Assembly (NCBI GenBank): GCA_039000515.1
Contig: JBCFYV010000100.1
Span: 35,556,024 to 35,620,023, forward strand
Direction of reading: 5' to 3'
Source of the DNA: Timema cristinae
Lineage: Eukaryota > Arthropoda > Insecta > Phasmatodea > Timematidae
Length of the DNA: 64,000 bases
Shown: positions 1 through 12,572 of the stretch, piece by piece
How the letters are laid out: every line of letters begins with the position of its first letter
How positions within the stretch are numbered: the first letter of the stretch is position 1
Translations under genes and position numbers: made by a program
The notes under the pieces: generated by a model
Seen by the model: only the letters and a program-made list of their open reading frames with translations
Database searches by the model: none
Told to the model about the DNA's origin: nothing

Positions 1-189
1 CTAAGCACCTAGTTATTTAATTTGACCAAAACATTAAAAAAATACTTATTCCTAAAATAAATTTTTTGTGGTTTGAGATTGGTAAATAAAATTATGTATC
101 ATAAGAAATTGTAATTAGGCCTTAAAAGAATGGTATATGTATGTATATTGTAGTGTGTATTATATATATATACACACACACACAGGGAG

Positions 190-360
190 GCCATATTAGC
201 ACCAATTAGGGTTGTATGCTTATGTACTAGCTACCCTAGTGGTTTTAGAGATAAAGAAGGTTATATTTAGAAGAAGTTCATCCCGCATTTGCGTGGAGGT
301 AAAGTCGAAAAAGTATTTTGTTAAGCCACCCTAATTACACCCGACTGAAAATGAGTATAA
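190..360 (-). mobile_element. SINE B, diverged fragment
   Basis: CCCGCATTTGCGTGGAGGTA and TTACACCCGACTGAAAATG match the middle of SINE B on the minus strand. The tail is eroded. Confidence 0.6.
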
Positions 361-813
361 AATATTGCTTTTAATGACAAATCGTTTTAACTGGTAATAT
401 TTTCCACCTAACAAGATATTTAATTTATTGGAAATAAATAAATAAATAATATATATATATATATATTTGTTAATTTAATATCCGTTGTGTGTAAATTTAT
501 ATTTGAAATTATATTTTTTAGATATTAATTAAAATGAGAATATTGTAATAAAGTAAATTACAGTTAATTGAGATTATCATGTAGCATGGACATGTGGTCA
601 TTTACTGATATTCCTTTACATGTAGCTTGTACTTTGCATGTACTTGGAACCGGGTTCATCTTCCGTGTCATTTCTCAAGTATAATTTGCAAAATTAAAAA
701 TGCTATTATTATTATTTTAACGGTACAAATTAAACATACCTGTTATTTATAGACAGTGACCCACCGTATTCCTATCACAAATATATTAAATACTAATAAT
801 GGAATACATAAGA

Positions 814-1043
814 CCTGCTTCGGTGGGCGCATGGTACAAAGCGTCACGCTCGTGTTATACTAGACTACCGGTGACAGGGAGATCAGTTCTCGAATCCCAA
901 AAATGTACTCCACTCTCCCTTCACGCAAATGTGTATACACTTCTTCTAAATTAAATCTTCCTAATCCTTAACACCAGAGTAGTTAATACATAGGTGTATA
1001 ACACGAACGGGTTGTAAGATGTGATGCTATAATAATAATTATT
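814..1043 (+). mobile_element. SINE B, full length
   Basis: Head CTGCTTCGGTGGGCGCATGG, B-box region GTTCTCGAATCCC, body TCCCTTCACGCAAATG, tail ATAACACGAACGGGTTGTAA and a short AAT end. Confidence 0.82.
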
Positions 1044-1055
1044 AGTACTAGTATT

Positions 1056-1306
1056 ATTTAGCACCGCGTCTTACTACCCGTTCGGGTTATGCTACGCTTT
1101 AAGTACTAATTACGCTATTGGATTAGGAATTGGGAAGGTTGAATTATAGGAAGTGAACCCACATTTGCGTGGAGGGAGAGTGGAAAACCATTTAGGAAAA
1201 AAAACCTCAGTTCACCCGACCGAGATTCGAACCTCGATCTTCCCGTCCTCAGCAGTCGAGTTCAACACGACTAGCGCGTTAGCCAATTTACGCCACTGTG
1301 GCGGGT
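1056..1306 (-). mobile_element. SINE B, full length
   Basis: Reference copy on the minus strand: head (GTGGCGTAAATTGGCTAACG), B box GAGGTTCGAATCTCGG, body CTCCACGCAAATGTGGGTTC, tail CCCGAACGGGTAGTAAGACG then CGGTGCTAAAT. It differs from SINE A everywhere except this tail. The 62-residue plus frame here is not a gene. Confidence 0.88.
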
Positions 1307-1559
1307 GTGGTGCTAAAAAAATACTACGTTTTATAACATAAGAATAGAAAAAAAAAGGCATTTAGAAAATAAAAATATCACCCCTATAGACCTATGACCA
1401 AACATTTCAAAGAATTCTGCAGTAAAATATTTTATAAATTATATCTAGTATCTAAGTTTTAATAAGCAAAAAAAAAAATCCTCCATAGAAAAATAAACGT
1501 GAAATATTTAAACTTATATTCGCCCTCTACAATATTTCATAATGTATTCAATTCAGGCT

Positions 1560-1905
1560 TTTTTCGAATCGAAAGAGTACTTGTCATCCCCCCTTGAAAG
1601 GAACCATGTATGTATTTTTTTTTCACCCTCGGTAATTTCACTTACTTTTTTTCCGGATAGAGTCTTTCCTTGTCCGTCACTACTCGATATAAACACCACA
1701 CACTAACTAACTAGCACGAAACTAACTCTGAAACGGAACCCTCGCTCGCGGTTTCAAGTCTCCTCTCTCCGTACAAAGATTTCCCCTTCCAGCAGACAAC
1801 CTGCACTCCTTCCTCCGTGGAACCATACACACACTTTCTCTTTATCTTGTTCCCTCCATGATTCCTTCACTTCCCTTCCCTTTCTCCTCCGCGCACGGTG
1901 ACTAA
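1560..1905. promoter_or_regulatory. CT-rich, low-repeat segment (possible regulatory or UTR sequence)
   Basis: The stretch is pyrimidine-rich (TCTCCTCTCTCC, TTCCCTTCCC) and carries ACTCGATATAAACACC and CTCGCTCGCGG. It matches none of the repeat families here. No TATA/Inr combination or coding frame is convincing. Confidence 0.25.
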
Positions 1906-2439
1906 TCAACTTACAACTGTTTTAATAAGCGGGACGGAAATTAGACCAACCTGGGTGGGTGACTCCTTGATCCCCTCCCCCTCTCCTCCAGTCTCCATTC
2001 CTTGAAACAACGCCGCGTTCAAATTTTTGACCGAGAATTGAAAAAAAAAAAAAAAAACCCTTGCCTTTTCTTTTTTTTCCAAACATTCAAGGCGTTCCAT
2101 GGTTCGATACCCCCAAGTGTCGTGACTTTGGGTGCAATGCTTCGTTACCGTTGTTGTGAGACAGAGAAAGGACAGAGCTTTGAAGAAGTGTTGGGGGGGG
2201 GGGGGGGAATAGTAGAGTTATTACTCAATACGATCAATTTAAATCTATCCGCATTCGTTGGTTGGAGATTAGGTATGTGGGTTTGGTGCTGTTGGAATTG
2301 TTATGTGAGGCACGAAGTCTGGAGCTCGTTTGAGATGTAATCAGTTAGGTATGTGTAATAGGGGTTGCCACGCACCTGGTAAACAGGAAAATACAGATAT
2401 TTCTACTAAACAGCTGAAAAAATACTTAGATATTTGTGA

Positions 2440-2530
2440 ATTAGTAGCATCTAACTGCAAGCCGGATTCGAACCATCGAAGAGATTTGGGTAGCATTGTA
2501 AAGCACAGCACATTAAAGATCCTAGCCACA
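2440..2530 (-). mobile_element. Lone tRNA-like SINE head
   Basis: The minus strand has GTGGCTAGGATC (A-box-like) and GATGGTTCGAATCCGGC (B box). The overlapping plus and minus open frames (2330-2620, 2341-2529) are not credible genes. Confidence 0.5.
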
Positions 2531-4745
2531 GCAGCTACCCTTCCTTGTTTACCTTGCTACTCACCGGCTATAGACAGACCGATTTTCATACCATGCCATA
2601 TGGAAGGTTTACATTCTTGATGTGACATATTGTTTCTTACTACGTGTGGACGTATTAACGAGAGTAGGGTGGCGATTTGTAGACATCTAGGGATGTCGAT
2701 TCTCTATCATTTCAAGTATCGGAAGAAAATATCGATAACAGTAAATATCGCTATCGAAATTTTAATCTGGGAAAAAATATTATTTTATCAATTAATAAGT
2801 TCAAATTTTGCATCAGAATATTAATAATAATAATAATATATAATAATAATAGTATTTTCATATTTATTTAAACACCCAAATTTATCATGATTTGACAATA
2901 TTATAGATAGTATTGTATAATGAATATTATAAAAGGTTTTACTATACCAACTTTCAAATTGTATATGAAAATTTATCTGATGAAGAGCTATTTAATAGCT
3001 AAATAGGATAGTAAAATATTTTGTACCCTTCTTAAACTATAGTAAACATTTAATCAAAGCATGAGTGAATATAAAAAAAAGTTGTTTCTTTCGATACCGA
3101 TTCGATACCTAAGTGTGAGTACTAAAATCAGTAAAAGTATCGGGAAAAAGTTAGCAAGTAAAAAAATACTAGTATAGAAAGGAAATATATATTAGTAAAG
3201 TATCAATACTTTATTCTTATCCCTAGTCACACATTTGTGTGATGTGTGTCTACCTTGATTGCGTGATGTGTGAACAAGACGATGGAAAACGCACATGCAA
3301 TCAGACCCGATGTGTGCCTGCTTATCAGCGTGATATTGATGAGGCGTACTAGGATCGACTGTAATAACACTGGGGGAATTTTCTTTTATTTAAACTTGAG
3401 ACAGTCAATTCAGACAATGAAACTGGACTTTTGAATTTATTTTTTAATTCTATGTTATACTTGAGGTTTACACAAACTAGACTGGATACAAACTCTGTTA
3501 AGTACTCTAGACTGCGCGTGCGCAAGATTTCTCAACACCCATTTAGATACGGAAGAACAGAAGGATTTTTCAGAAGTTTGTTTACGTTGTGCGGCTATAA
3601 ATTGGACTGGCCCACAGGGTATTCACTATTAATAGGGTGACTGACCATAAGTACTGTTTTTTATAGAGAGAGGACTGATTTTTGGGGTGATGTCCTGTTG
3701 CCCTAAAGAACAGTCTGAAGTAAAGCCACGTCTACTGTTTTTTCAACCAAGTACTTACAAAACTATTCTTTTTTTAAGGTTAAAGAAAATATGTCTCATT
3801 GAAAGCGCATGGGACTTCTTCAATTTTATATTTATATATTTAATATATATATATAAAAATAATAACACACACACACACAATTTTATTACACTCTATAGTT
3901 GCCAAAAGCAGGATTTGGGAGTAAAAATACTTTTAGGAACGAATTTCCCACCAAAATCAATGTATACCTACGTTTTACCATTTTGGTTACTTACGTCTCC
4001 CAAAGATGTTCAATTATTTATTTGTTCCTAGAATTGTTTTGCTTTTAATGCTACGTTTATTAGATTTTTTGTACTTAAGTATTAGCTTAAAATGTTTAGC
4101 AATAATATCCTAAATGTATATACAGCTTATACTAAAATTGAAGAAAAAAAGTTAAATTGATATCATTTCATATGGCTGTACGAACAGAGTTTTTCTTGAA
4201 ATTGGCGATACAACTCATGTTGTTTTTGTAGTGTAATTCAGCGCTACGTTGAATTAACAATGAAGATGGAAATTTTATAAATAGTTTTGTGTTTTAACTA
4301 AATAGACTTTGTTAATCAAAGCAAGACACTCCTTCGTGGGAATGACTTATCTGAATTTGTGTCTTTTTTTGTGTGTGTATCTTTGATTCATTTATTTGCG
4401 ATAATTTTTGAATTGGTTTTCGGATATCCGAAAGAAATTTCTCAAGCCGTCGTTACATTTGTATTCAAGCTTCATAACATTTTAAATCTTATATCAAATA
4501 TCTTCCACTGAAACTTCTTCCACTTAGAGGACTTTCTCGTGCCCAAAATCTTCTTTACGCAGTAATTATTTTTTTATCTACAGTAGTGAATACGGCATAA
4601 GAAATAAGTACTTCATCCTCTATTATTTTGCTTTCTACTGGATCGTTTGTTGATTCAGTGAGGACAAGTGAAGTCAATCATCTCGTTGATCGACATTTAA
4701 TTATCGATCGACAATGTCGACCCATTGGGGACGGGTTTAGAGCAT
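2531..4745. other. No recognised gene or repeat
   Basis: AT-rich filler with short AC and AT runs and weak echoes of GTGATGTGTG near 3240-3270. Open frames of up to 114 codons have no domain signal. Confidence 0.5.
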
Positions 4746-4948
4746 TAGGGCCTGTTTCATTGTCAGGTTGAGAAAGCCTAGAGTGCGGCACCACATTAAA
4801 TACAAGACGGACCAACCTAGATCATAATGGAATGGGCCAGTTTCATACGCGAGACTGGCCTTTCAATTTTAGTTGAGAAGGATTGGTCTTGTATTTAGTG
4901 TAACTCCGCTCTTGAGGCGCACGCAATCTGACTATGAAACTGACCACT
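4746..4948. mobile_element. TIR MITE of about 200 bp
   Basis: Arms of about 65-70 bp: GGGCCTGTTTCATTGTCAGG at the left pairs with CTGACTATGAAACTGACCAC at the right, and AAATACAAGACGGACCAACC pairs with GGATTGGTCTTGTATTT. The middle contains a further partial copy of the end motif (GGGCCAGTTTCATACG). Confidence 0.75.
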
Positions 4949-5401
4949 TGAGCTGATCTACACATTTTTCGCTAAACAAAAGAAAAGGGGAGGATATAAG
5001 TTTAAAATTCACAGTGTAGGTATTTGTCACACTTTATAAAAGGTGACGTCACTGCAGCTTAGGTAGTTTAGTAGATATTTTATTTGCCATCGCCAGATGA
5101 TAAATAGAGTTGAACAACGCCCAATGACACGATTTGTTTGTTACTTCACTCTCGAAGGTTCATTGGGAACCAGCAAAGCAAGTAACGACCCTCTACGAGT
5201 CTTGCTCCACCAAGAGGAAGTTTGGCAACACCTAGCCCATGGGGTGAAAGCTGGGGGAAGGGGGGGTACCAGATACAACTCCTATTAATCGATTTATTCC
5301 CTTCATGTCCTAATATTACACCGACTATCGCAACTCACATCTCACCCATATCGGTAGGCACGCGTTATGAACGTCAAGCCATTCCATGTCTGGTTTTTTC
5401 G

Positions 5402-5492
5402 GTGACGGAGAAGTCCGGACTCGAATCCCGATCTGGTGTACTGAGTTTTTTTTTTATTGTCTCCCACTCCCCTCAATGCAGATTTGAATGGT
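5402..5492 (+). mobile_element. SINE B fragment
   Basis: GACTCGAATCCCGATCTGGT then GTACTGAG and CTCCCACTCCCCTCAATGCA; both ends are missing. Confidence 0.6.
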
Positions 5493-5569
5493 GTGACTCG
5501 TTGTCAAAACAATTTTTAATCAAAACTGTTACGGCTGATTTTAAGAATTTTTTTTCTCTTCGGGCGGCA

Positions 5570-5665
5570 TCGTGATCATTTTTTACGTAAAAAAATATAC
5601 TATATTTTTTAACGATCACAATACTTTCTTGCTCCGAGGGGCCGCGAGAAAGTAAAAATATCCCA
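5570..5665 (-). mobile_element. Helentron-like terminal hairpin, solo
   Basis: ACGATCACAATACTTTCTTG and GCGAGAAAGTAAAA reproduce, inverted, the hairpin end seen at 9956, 25585 and 29857. No tandem units are attached. Confidence 0.42.
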
Positions 5666-5997
5666 TTGAATCTAAGCGAGTCCGTTAAGTATTTCATTAT
5701 AATATTGGATTAAATTATGCCATAGAGGCTTTGTCCAAAGGAGAAACCTTTTTGACTTCACACGTCGATACCTATTAGGTTGATGATCTTGTTTTAAAAT
5801 ATGCCAATTCATGAGCGGCATTGTCCACTGCAATCCACAGCTAGGGGCCATTGTATCGAGTAGGTAGGCCATTGTTTGTTTCGTTCCTCGCTCCAGTGAT
5901 GATGTAAAGAAATTCACATAGAAGGTACGTTTCTTTTTCTTTTCTTTTTTTCAACTAGAATAAAGCCTCTCTAATTTCGTCATTACTCATATTATGA

Positions 5998-6372
5998 GTG
6001 GGCCCTTGAACCCTTGGACCCTTGAACCCTCGAACCCCTGGCCCCTTGAACGCCTTAAATCCTTGGACCCTTGATTTCCTAGAATCCTATGCCCCTCTGT
6101 CCCTAGAATTGTTGGATTCTTGAACCCCTCAAATCCTTAGATCCTTGAACTTCTCGAATCCTTGGATCCTGAACCTTTCAAATCCTTAGATTATTAAACC
6201 CCTCGAATCAATGGACACTTTACTCCTCGGACCAATGAGCCCTTGAACACCTGGAATCTTTGGACCTTGAATCCCTCGAACCTTGGGCCCTTGAACCCTC
6301 AAATCCTTAGACACTTGAACACCTAGAATCATTGGGCCCTTGAACCTCTAGAATTCTTAAGGATTCTAGAAT
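5998..6372 (+). repeat. Degenerate minisatellite, about 24-bp period
   Basis: Runs of CCCTTGAACCC, CTCGAATCC and CTTGGACC alternate irregularly. It is much more diverged than the 45-bp array, so it is older or less homogenised. It ends in a small palindrome (CTAGAATTCTTAAGGATTCTAG) split over about 22 bases near 6346-6370. Confidence 0.85.
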
Positions 6373-7023
6373 ATTTGGGTCTCAATATTAGCGAGAGAAA
6401 ATAATATAGAATTTTGAATTGGATTTTTTTCAAGCTTCAATTCTGTTTACAAGTGGTTCAGCCCCATCATAATTATTATAGGACAAATTTGATAATCTTC
6501 CCTCGGATCATTAATTTAACGGTCACCGCGTACGGTGCCGGTTAGTGCGGCAGTGAACGTCCCAGTTCCTAATGCCATAGAGCAAGCAAGTATTACAACC
6601 TGTTTTGACATGCTGACCGCTATTTTACCAACTCATCTGAACACGTCTGATGAATATATTTGACACAAAAAGCTCGCCAATTAATGGAATAAACTGGATA
6701 GTTGACTTGTTAATGGGTTCGCCTCGCTCCTCGTTTCGGGGAAAGTTACTTGAATAATTCGAAACTAAATCATTCAGCTATGAAGGCTCACTCTAAAATC
6801 TTAAGGGGTCATTGGGTCGGGAAAGGGCAACTTAAATATCCTTAAGAACGTTGCTTACCTGTGACGTAGCGGCAAGTAAAAATAGGATTTCTTATGTTAA
6901 TGTATTTACGTTTTATTTGGTTGTTTTTAAAGATATAACGTTGAAACAAAAAACGAATTATCAAATAAACCCTCAAATTCTTAAATAATCCTAAAACAAA
7001 TCGCCTTATATTCCCACAAAATA

Positions 7024-7520
7024 ACCGGCCCCGTGATGTAGTGCACCGGGCTATACGAGTCTAGGGTACTGAGTTCGATTTCCAACTGGTACTGTGGGTA
7101 TTTTTCCTGGAAGGGGAATCATCCCACCGGTCACCAGGGTCTGGTCAGTTAGTCTTAAGTTAAGTTTAAGAGTTTCCGCTGGTTCCACACCCATACACTC
7201 AGGCCCGTATGCAAGGACGATGCTGAGCACGGCCAGAGCATGAGGTCTGTCGTGAAAACGGGTGTCTCGATCGTCTATGCGCGCAGCGCCATGTTGTGGA
7301 AATATCCTCCGAGTACGGGCAGAGTATAGCCTGAGCAAGCCCGGGACCAGACTTTGGCGACACTCAAGATATTGAGTCATAGTTCGTCGTACTAGCACGA
7401 GGCTCATACTCAGCCTGTACTATGGCCGTGCTCAGCTTCGTCCTTGCATACGGGCCTCACACTCACCATCATCTCATCTAATCTCATCGGGACCAGGAAA
7501 GAGCATCCACGGAAAGAATG
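7024..7520 (+). mobile_element. tRNA-derived SINE family C, split by a TIR element
   Basis: GGCCCCGTGATGTAGTGC (A-box region) and CTGAGTTCGATTTCCAACTG (B box) are followed by GGTCTGGTCAGTTAGTCTTA. After the 7201-7457 insertion the body resumes with CATCATCTCATCTAATCTCA. Confidence 0.65.
7201..7457. mobile_element. GC-rich TIR element, 257 bp
   Basis: The TIRs start AGGCCCGTATGCAAGGACGA and continue through GCTGAGCACGGCC, with one mismatch in 34. It interrupts a family C SINE. ACACTC occurs on both sides, offset by one base on the right, so the duplication length is unclear. Superfamily not assigned; PIF/Harbinger or hAT are possible. The 118-residue minus frame at 7051-7407 runs across it and is not a gene. 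Confidence 0.85.
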
Positions 7521-7972
7521 TGTGATTAGTAGGCCTACATTCGGACGTCCCCTGGCTAACCTTTCCACTACTGGGCTACGATTGATATAGCTCAGACACG
7601 CAATATTATTACAGCCACAAAACTATTTTATTGATCTTAAAGTAGTCCCCCAACTTTTCTGCAACTTATATAGACTATTTGGTATTCGCATAAATGTTAG
7701 GAATATTTCTGCCGGGGTGTAAATTAAAAAGTTCCGTGGGAACATGTGTCTATCTAGGATATAAAACATGGAAAAGGTCCAAGTCCCAAGTGCAAAAAGA
7801 AGAGTGGGTGTGTATACTCGTCAGTGGAAGAGGATAAGTGTTATCATTAGATAAGCAAGAGGGCTTGCAGGGTAAACTGGCCAGTTTCTTCCCTCTCTTT
7901 CTATTTCATACGTAGGTGTCTAAGTTTAATAGTGCTTATTATGGTCTTGCAAATCATATGGTTTTTGTGACT

Positions 7973-9543
7973 GGATGTATGGTAGCTTTTCCTGTCAGAT
8001 ACCACCTCTCCTACTGTGGATGTATGGTAGCTTTTCCTGTCAGATACCACCTCTCCTACTGTGGATGTATGGTAGCTTTTCCTGTCAGATACCACCTCTC
8101 CTACTGTGGATGTATGGTAGCTTTTCCTGTCAGATACCACCTCTCCTACTGTGGATGTATGGTAGCTTTTCCTGTCAGATACCACCTCTCCTACTGTGGA
8201 TGTATGGTAGCTTTTCCTGTCAGATACCACCTCTCCTACTGTGGATGTATGGTAGCTTTTCCTGTCAGATACCACCTCTCCTACTGTGGATGTATGGTAG
8301 CTTTTCCTGTCAGATACCACCTCTCCTACTGTGGATGTATGGTAGCTTTTCCTGTCAGATACCACCTCTCCTACTGTGGATGTATGGTAGCTTTTCCTGT
8401 CAGATACCACCTCTCCTACCGTGGATGTATGGTAGCTTTTCCTGTCAGATACCACCTCTCCTACTGTGGATGTATGGTAGCTTTTCCTGTCAGATACCAC
8501 CTCTCCTACTGTGGATGTATGGTAGCTTTTCCTGTCAGATACCACCTCTCCTACTGTGGATGTATGGTAGCTTTTCCTGTCAGATACCACCTCTCCTACC
8601 GTGGATGTATGGTAGCTTTTCCTGTCAGATACACTCTCCTACCGTGGATGTATGGTAGCTTTTCCTGTCAGATACCACTTCTCCTACTGTGGATGTATGG
8701 TAGCTTTTCCTGTCAGATACCACCTCTCCTACTGTGGATGTATGGTAGCTTTTCCTGTCAGATACCACCTCTCCTACTGTGGATGTATGGTAGCTTTTCC
8801 TGTCAGATACCACCTCTCCTACTGTGGATGTATGGTAGCTTTTCCTGTCAGATACCACCTCTCCTACTGTGGATGTATGGTAGCTTTTCCTGTCAGATAC
8901 CACCTCTCCTACTGTGGATGTATGGTAGCTTTTCCTGTCAGATACCACCTCTCCTACCGTGGATGTATGGTAGCTTTTCCTGTCAGATACCACCTCTCCT
9001 ACTGTGGATGTATGGTAGCTTTTCCTGTCAGATACCACCTCTCCTACTGTGGATGTATGGTAGCTTTCCTGTCAGATACCACCTCTCCTACTGTGGATGT
9101 ATGGTAGCTTTTCCTGTCAGATACCACCTCTCCTACCGTGGATGTATGGTAGCTTTTCCTGTCAGATACCACCTCTCCTACCGTGGATGTATGGTAGCTT
9201 TTCCTGTCAGATACCACTTCTCCTACTGTGGATGTATGGTAGCTTTTCTGTCAGATACCACCTCTCCTACTGTGGATGTATGGTAGCTTTTCCTGTCAGA
9301 TACCACCTCTCCTACTGTGGATGTATGGTAGCTTTTCCTGTCAGATACCACCTCTCCTACTGTGGATGTATGGTAGCTTTTCCTGTCAGATACCACCTCT
9401 CCTACTGTGGATGTATGGTAGCTTTTCCTGTCAGATACCACCTCTCCTACTGTGGATGTATGGTAGCTTTTCCTGTCAGATACCACCTCTCCTACTGTGG
9501 ATGTATGGTAGCTTTTCCTGTCAGATACCACCTCTCCTACTGT
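7973..9543 (+). repeat. 45-bp minisatellite, 35 copies
   Basis: The unit begins GGATGTATGGTAGC and ends CACCTCTCCTACTGT. The length is exactly 35 x 45 minus 4, and the four missing bases are visible as small deletions near 8630 (2), 9066 (1) and 9245 (1). Units differ mainly by ACTGT versus ACCGT and rare CACTTC for CACCTC. Because 45 is divisible by 3 and several frames lack stops, it yields long artificial reading frames on both strands (for example 7916-9286 plus and 7901-8590 minus). These show no start context, splice context or amino-acid constraint and are not genes. Confidence 0.97.
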
Positions 9544-9955
9544 GGATGCCATATAGCCAGGTGTTCAGAGTCGATACGAAAGGCCCTCATCTGGAAGTAA
9601 ATGTGGAACACTTTCGCTTTTATGATGAGACCGCCTCAAGAAGAACCATATTAATTGGAAAGATGTAATTTTTTTTTTTAGCGAGCAATTAGGCCAAGTT
9701 TCAATTTACTCGGAGTGTAGTTATTTGGCTCGTCTTTTATGATTTGGTCGTCCTGACTGTTTTAACATGTACATTCGTGTTATATAATGTAATAAGGCAT
9801 GAAGACGTCCTCTTTGGTTGAGAATTTGAAGTGGTCAACTATTAATAGATTATAGAGGGTCTGTATGTTTTTATGAGCTCGTCATGTGAACCAAATTTTA
9901 ATATTCTTGGCGTTGCGGTTGGGTGCTTAGTATTTAGGTATATTGCCTCAGTTTT

Positions 9956-10530
9956 GTTACTTTCTAGCTACCTTACAGATAAAGAAAGTATTGCGATCTA
10001 AAAAAAAAAAACTCGAGATTTTGATGAATTTTCAAGTTTCATGATCCCCGAATTCTAAAAAGTGTTTTTTTTATTACTGTCAGAGTAGAGCAACTATTTT
10101 TACCGATCGGGTTTAAACTTGGTATGTAGGGTTTTAATAGGGTTACCCCAAGGGGTTTTTGGAATTGGATATTTAATCATAAAATTAAGGGTAGTTTACT
10201 GAAGGGTAGGAAGTTAAAAAAAAAGATTTTGTCAAAATCGACTCTTAACGGTTTTTGAATTTAATTTTTAAGCATTGATCAATATTATAAACAAAATGGC
10301 TACTCTCAATTTTTCGTCAAAATTATTTTAAGGGTTCCGGTCTGATGCATGAATTCTCATTTTGTATCATATCTCCTAAACTATTTGAGATATGAAATTA
10401 CTTATCATTGCAAATATGTAGGTCTATTTATAATAAAAAATCTTTTGTTTGAAATATATCTTTATAAAATTAATATTTATCAAGCTATATGCAAATCTTT
10501 TTTTATATATATTTAAGGGAATTTTATAGA
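9956..10530 (+). mobile_element. Helentron-like element, one end with hairpin
   Basis: TTACTTTCTAGCTACC ... AGATAAAGAAAGTATTGCG is the same end hairpin as at 25.6 and 29.8 kb. The 3' part (CTATTTGAGATATGAAATTA, then CAAGCTATATGCAAATC) matches 24720-24830. Confidence 0.5.
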
Positions 10531-11171
10531 CACATATAGTAAATCATACCTCGTCTTACAAACTAACTCAACCTAGCATAGTACTCCTAAGGCCTCTTTT
10601 ACACGTTCTGTAAACTCCGTATTATTACAGTCCGTGAGTCACTGTGATTTTTAATTTTGTGCACACACCCAATGGGGAAGTATAACCTTCTTTTCATTTA
10701 AATTCGTAGACTTCAAAAAATTAAGTAAACACAATCATAATTTTAATAATTTTATTTTGTATTTAATGTTAACATGACGAGAGTCTTAATCTATCGAAAT
10801 TGTTCTTTAAATCATTATTAGATTAGATAGATAAATGAAAATAGATACATTTATAAAATAGTGAAAAATTTCCTTTACTAACATTGATGTGTTTATTTTG
10901 ATTCGTTAGGCCATTTTTTTTTTAATTTCTACCTTTTATCGGTTCTCCAATATCTGGTATATGTAACGACAGTCCTTAAAAAAAGTTAAAAGTTGATCCA
11001 ACTTCTGCGGACATGCGAATCTGTAACGTGTGGATGGGGCAATTTTTTACTGGGGAGTTGATCTCTACTTACGGATTACGGACCTTACGGTTATGGAACA
11101 CGTAAGAGTGGGATTAGTGCTATACATACCCAGATATTTGTTGACGAGATAGAAGAACGAAAACCTTTTAA

Positions 11172-11490
11172 GTTGGGGGTGTTTTGAGATTTTTATCGAA
11201 AAACTTTTATTTGGCCAAAAAAAAAAGGTTAATTTTCTTATCATGGTGATACAAACAGTCGTTGAATATTTATCATGAGCATAGTGGCATTAGATGAGCA
11301 CCTTTTTTAATGAAGATTAAAAAAATCGTCATTAAATTCCAGTACACCCTTGACAGATATTCAAGAATTACTGTTGATATCACCATGAGAAGAAAATTAA
11401 ACTCTTATGTTTGTTCTGACGCAATATTTGATTTATTTTGACCAAAAAAAAGTTTTGATAAAAGAACTGCAAAAATACCACCTAACCCGG
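11172..11490. mobile_element. Fold-back MITE family H, diverged copy
   Basis: CATGGTGATACAAACAGTCG on the left pairs with CTGTTGATATCACCATG on the right, and TTATTTGGCCAAAAA with TTTTGACCAAAAAAAAG. The left end is eroded; the right end reads CACCTAACCCGG. Confidence 0.68.
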
Positions 11491-11679
11491 AACTGAGCTA
11501 GACTCTCCTAGTTTGGTGGTTGGACACACTAACCGCACGGCCACGGGATATAGGTTTTATTAAATTTAATTTATATCTTGTTTGCTGAGTAGAAAGTGCA
11601 CGCCAAATATTAGTTTGACCAAAATACGTACTCATTTAACAAAAATAAATTACTTGGAGGTTATATCAATTACTTACTA

Positions 11680-11940
11680 CCTGCCTCAGTGGCCGCACTG
11701 TCTAAGGCGTAACTCTCGTGTTAGATTAGACTTCCGATGAGAGGGAGATCGGGGCTCGAATCCCATTTCCATTTTGGTGTACTTAGGGTGGTTTTCTTAA
11801 ACTGTTTTACAGTCTACCTCCCTGCAAATGCTGGTACACTTCCTCTAAATTCCACTTTGCTCATCTCTAACTCATTAGTGTAATTAGTAAATATGCGTAT
11901 AACCTGATACGGTAATAAGACATGGTGCTAAATTTTTTTT
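11680..11940 (+). mobile_element. SINE B, full length
   Basis: CCTCAGTGGCCGCACTGTCT head, GGGGCTCGAATCCCATTTCC B box, tail ATAACCTGATACGGTAATAA. Confidence 0.82.
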
Positions 11941-11974
11941 AAAAGTACTTACTATCTAATCCATACCCGCATCA

Positions 11975-12195
11975 ATGCACACACGGACTAAACGTCTAGT
12001 TCATCTAGTCTGGTTTTCCAATCTATGGGGAGATGGTGGTTTGAATCTCGACAGTGTGTACTTAGTTGCTTTTTATTAAATGGTTTTTCAATTTCCCTTC
12101 ACACACATGCTTGTACGTTTCCTTTAAATGACCATCTTCACCTTTAACTTATTAGCGTGGTTAATTGCTTATATTCTGGACGGGAAGTAAGAAAT
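11975..12195 (+). mobile_element. SINE B, diverged
   Basis: GGTGGTTTGAATCTCGACAG B-box region and TTCCCTTCACACACATGC body; tail eroded (TTCTGGACGGGAAGTAAG). Confidence 0.65.
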
Positions 12196-12351
12196 AACCA
12201 AAAATAAAAAATAAATTTCAAGCAAATCAATAAGTAAATGTGCTTATATTCGTGTGTATAAAAAAATCGGAAAATATAGATATCTTTAATCTCGTGACCT
12301 TGAATATTGAACCCGGGTCTCCATGTTGAGGGTAAAACCATACTACCCATC

Positions 12352-12537
12352 TGAAGGGTACAAGGGAAAAATGGAGAAAGTCACAAAGTCACATTAAAAA
12401 CGTTCAGAAACTTTTATATCTCAAAGGAATCCATCAAATACTTTTTTTTAAACCATTAATAATTAAAATATGACAAATGTCATCAACAACTCATTTCGAG
12501 TTAAAATTGGACTTTCCCCTTTTCTCCTGTACCCTTC
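12352..12537. mobile_element. Small TIR MITE, 186 bp
   Basis: GAAGGGTACAAGGGAAAAAT at the left and TTTTCTCCTGTACCCTTC at the right are inverted, about 30 bp with a few mismatches. The interior is AT-rich and has no coding capacity. Confidence 0.7.
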
Positions 12538-12572
12538 GTATATCTATACCGGACGTCGTTAACAGGAACATT

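Noticed and set aside
3687..4031. 114-residue plus frame
   Set aside because: Low-complexity composition spanning AT and AC runs, with no domain and no splice or promoter context.
5222..5575. 117-residue plus frame
   Set aside because: It crosses a SINE B fragment and featureless sequence; no protein motif.
7973..9543. CRISPR array
   Set aside because: Units are contiguous with no unique spacers, and the genome is eukaryotic.
7901..9668. Long open frames (456, 229, 227, 167 residues and others) across the 45-bp array
   Set aside because: They exist only because the unit length is divisible by 3 and several frames lack stops. Frames on both strands are equally open and there is no gene context.
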